Assembly (NCBI GenBank): GCA_036435485.1
Contig: CM071594.1
Coordinates: 103,567,001 to 103,631,000, forward strand
Length of the DNA stretch: 64,000 bases
Reading direction: 5' to 3'
Source: Saposhnikovia divaricata
Taxonomy: Eukaryota; Streptophyta; Magnoliopsida; Apiales; Apiaceae
The translations under genes and the position numbers were made by a program. This document shows positions 62,228 through 64,000 of the stretch, one piece after another. Within the stretch, counting starts at the first letter, position 1; each line of letters opens with the position of its first letter. The notes under the pieces are model-generated. The model did not search any database, was not told the DNA's origin, and was given only the letters and a program-made list of their open reading frames with translations.

Positions 62228-62755
62228 TTTATTTTTATTTTTTTTGCTAAAAGCTTTTGTGCATTAAAAAGAAGAGAAAGATACAAGAGGAGAGGCTTAA
62301 GCCTCATAATTTAAGGGACACACCCCTAAGGAAAAACAAAGAACCATCAACAGAGAAGCTATACAAAACTAGTATTCTATCCAATCTAAAAGAGCTTGGT
62401 CTGAGTTGCACTGTGAGTTGAACCACTTAGATGATTTGAGCCTGCATTGAATGAGATTAGCACATGTGTGAGCTAGTTTAGTCGGAAAGTTTATTTCTTC
62501 GTTGTGAAATCTGCCATTCCTTTCCCTCCAGATTGCATAGCAAACAGTTTGAAAAGCCAAAATACGAATGGTGCTGATCAGAGAGTGTTGATCAAAGTTG
62601 TCCATGTCTCGTTTCAAAGAGCACCAATCTACTGGGAAGTTGTGTAGACGACCATACAGAACTAGCTTTGAGAACATGTTGTGTGAAAGGGCATTCTAGG
62701 AACAGGTGAGTAGCATATAATTTGTTACAGAATTTTTGTATAAAATGAGTTGGAT
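62228..62755 (-). mobile_element. LINE 3' end, 5' truncated, minus strand
   Basis: On the minus strand the translation has KLYATHLFLECPFTQH, the zf-RVT zinc-binding block after plant L1-type reverse transcriptase. A frameshift leads into MFSKLVLYGRLHNFPVDWCS and FQTVCYAIWRERNGRFHNEE (62369-62677), the typical LINE C-terminus. A 3' UTR and a poly(A) tail follow, seen as a T-rich run at 62228-62246 on the plus strand. The endonuclease and most of the reverse transcriptase are missing, as expected for 5' truncation. The right edge is approximate, and I could not find a clear target duplication. Confidence 0.8.
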
Positions 62756-63663
62756 TTCATTGATGTGGATTTTTATTGATTGATATTAATATGAATGTAG
62801 GGGCCATTGAATTATAACCAATCAATTTGAGATACTTATCATTTTATGAAATTTTTTATGAAATAGTATGTAACTTTAGCATTTTTTATTAAAAAAAAGT
62901 GTGAATTGCTGACTTGTTTAAGAAATTAAATAGTCATTCGTCTCCCTTTGACAAAAAATAATTTTATTAGTGATTACATCAAAGAAAAAAAACTGATTTA
63001 CTTTTTGTATATATACAGGAACGAATATGATAGGGGGACTAAGGGTGATGAATGAAAAAACAAGTAGGGACAATGAAGAAATGTTAGGAACGTTGTTGTA
63101 AGAAATTTATAGTAGCTTTGAACTCGTTCATTGCACCTGTTTTCTGTTGTTGAATGTCTTTTGGTTGGCATCCTGTTTTCCTGATTCGAACTTTCTCGCA
63201 TGTAATAATTACATTCATCTTGCTGGCCAGTTGCTTTGCTCACTTGCGCATAAAATTGTTTTTATTGCATCTTAAACTCTCGACCTTTTATTACCAAGGG
63301 CGCGAAATATAGACCCGATACCTATTTTCTCTCAGACATCAGCACAAACTAGAACATTAAAATTGCAGTGCCGTGCCGTAGGAGTTGTGTATTTAATTTT
63401 TAAACATAAAGAGAATAGGTGAGAATTGAATGTAGGCATTTTTACTTGTATTAATTATTTGCGGCAAAACTTACGGTCTTGCTACGATTGTTTAGGATTT
63501 TGATTGTATACACATCCTTAATTAATTGTTGTACACCCTATAAATTCACTTTCCTCAAGTATCCTTCCCTTCATTTTATTCTTACCAACTCCAAATCTTA
63601 TGTTATGTTTGGTTAGGGTGAATCAAATTGGAAGGAATGGAATAAAATTTGAATAAGAATATA
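62756..63663. other. Intergenic sequence, no gene
   Basis: No convincing coding or repeat structure. GGAAGGAATGGAATAAAATTT near 63640 resembles a fragment of a common plant MITE, but this is weak. Confidence 0.5.
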
Positions 63664-64000
63664 CACTACTAGAAATATGTCAATAGACATCGGGTAAAAA
63701 CCGATGTCTATTCTGAGAACGAACCGATGTCTTCGCGTGTGATGTTAAAAGTCTGAAGTTTAGACATCGGTTTTTCACCGATGTCTAATATATATTTACA
63801 CATCGCTTTTTAGTGTATTTCTGATGTCTTTGCCCTGAATCTTTTACTAGTTTATAATATTTTGTAATATTGGCAACTTCAATATTGTTATATTATCAAG
63901 GTTAGAGCCACTTAAGCATGTAATACACAAGTTAAAAAAAGACATTAACATCGATAAATAAAACTGTAACGATGTCTAAGAGGTTAATTATCATCAGTTC
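63664..64000. mobile_element. CACTA (En/Spm) transposon terminus
   Basis: Starts with CACTACTAGAAATATG, the terminal inverted repeat type of CACTA elements. It is preceded by ATA, a possible 3-bp target duplication. The subterminal region carries inverted copies of GACATCGG and CCGATGTC at about 63687-63712, 63723, 63765-63787 and degraded copies later. Such arrays bind the transposase in this superfamily. The rest lies beyond the window. Confidence 0.85.

Noticed and set aside
62998..63243. Small minus-strand open frame as a gene
   Set aside because: It has no recognisable family, no supporting context, and its tail is simple hydrophobic sequence, consistent with chance.

Overview
This is an accessory, repeat-only stretch of a flowering-plant nuclear genome. 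I see no host gene, rRNA, tRNA, CRISPR array or operon. The content is almost entirely retrotransposons, mostly long Ty1/copia elements of Sirevirus type with initiator-Met tRNA primer sites and a large extra ORF downstream of pol. Pieces of a Ty3/gypsy chromovirus, a hAT and a CACTA DNA transposon, and a LINE 3' end are also present. The extra ORFs resemble ones I know from asterid genomes, so I guess an asterid such as an Apiaceae species, with low confidence.

Layout. 1-9642: decayed plus-strand Ty3/gypsy chromovirus whose very long 3' LTR (4803-9642) ends inside the extra ORF of Sirevirus A. 9643-34772: Sirevirus A on the minus strand, the oldest host here. It is cut at 9642 by the gypsy, split by an LTR-like 2.25 kb insertion (9823-12071, 5-bp duplication), and split in gag by the complete minus-strand Sirevirus B (19421-32751, duplication TTATC). 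34773-35629: unassigned. 35630-57090: decayed plus-strand Sirevirus C. It carries a hAT element in gag (36810-39154, 8-bp duplication), a solo LTR in pol (41929-42426, duplication CCTAT), and the complete plus-strand Sirevirus D in its RNase H (45009-57016, duplication GTTTG). 57091 to about 61440: extra ORF, polypurine tract and LTR start of a different Sirevirus (E), joined to C by deletion or recombination. 61441-64000: AT-rich sequence, a LINE 3' end on the minus strand, and a CACTA terminus running off the edge.

How the parts work together. In each Sirevirus the order is LTR, PBS, gag (zinc knuckles), pol (protease, integrase, reverse transcriptase, RNase H), a 0.8-1.5 kb spacer, the extra ORF, a polypurine tract and an LTR. 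B and D are the youngest (LTR pairs about 2% different by eye), but both carry stops and frameshifts, so neither looks autonomous.

The most interesting signal is that every Sirevirus copy carries its own private short motif, repeated many times. B has GATTGTCTTG, D has AACTCTG, C has ATCCGTTGA, E has CCTGATG, and A has a TCGAGAA/TATCGAAT type. The motif recurs in the LTR and in the post-pol spacer or low-complexity coding parts. In C, D and E it also colonises coding sequence in frame, giving recurring SVE, NSD and PD residues. A second cross-element signal is a splice-acceptor-like TGCAG 16-20 nt after the gag stop in all four gag-pol junctions, although the gag-to-pol frame relation is not constant.
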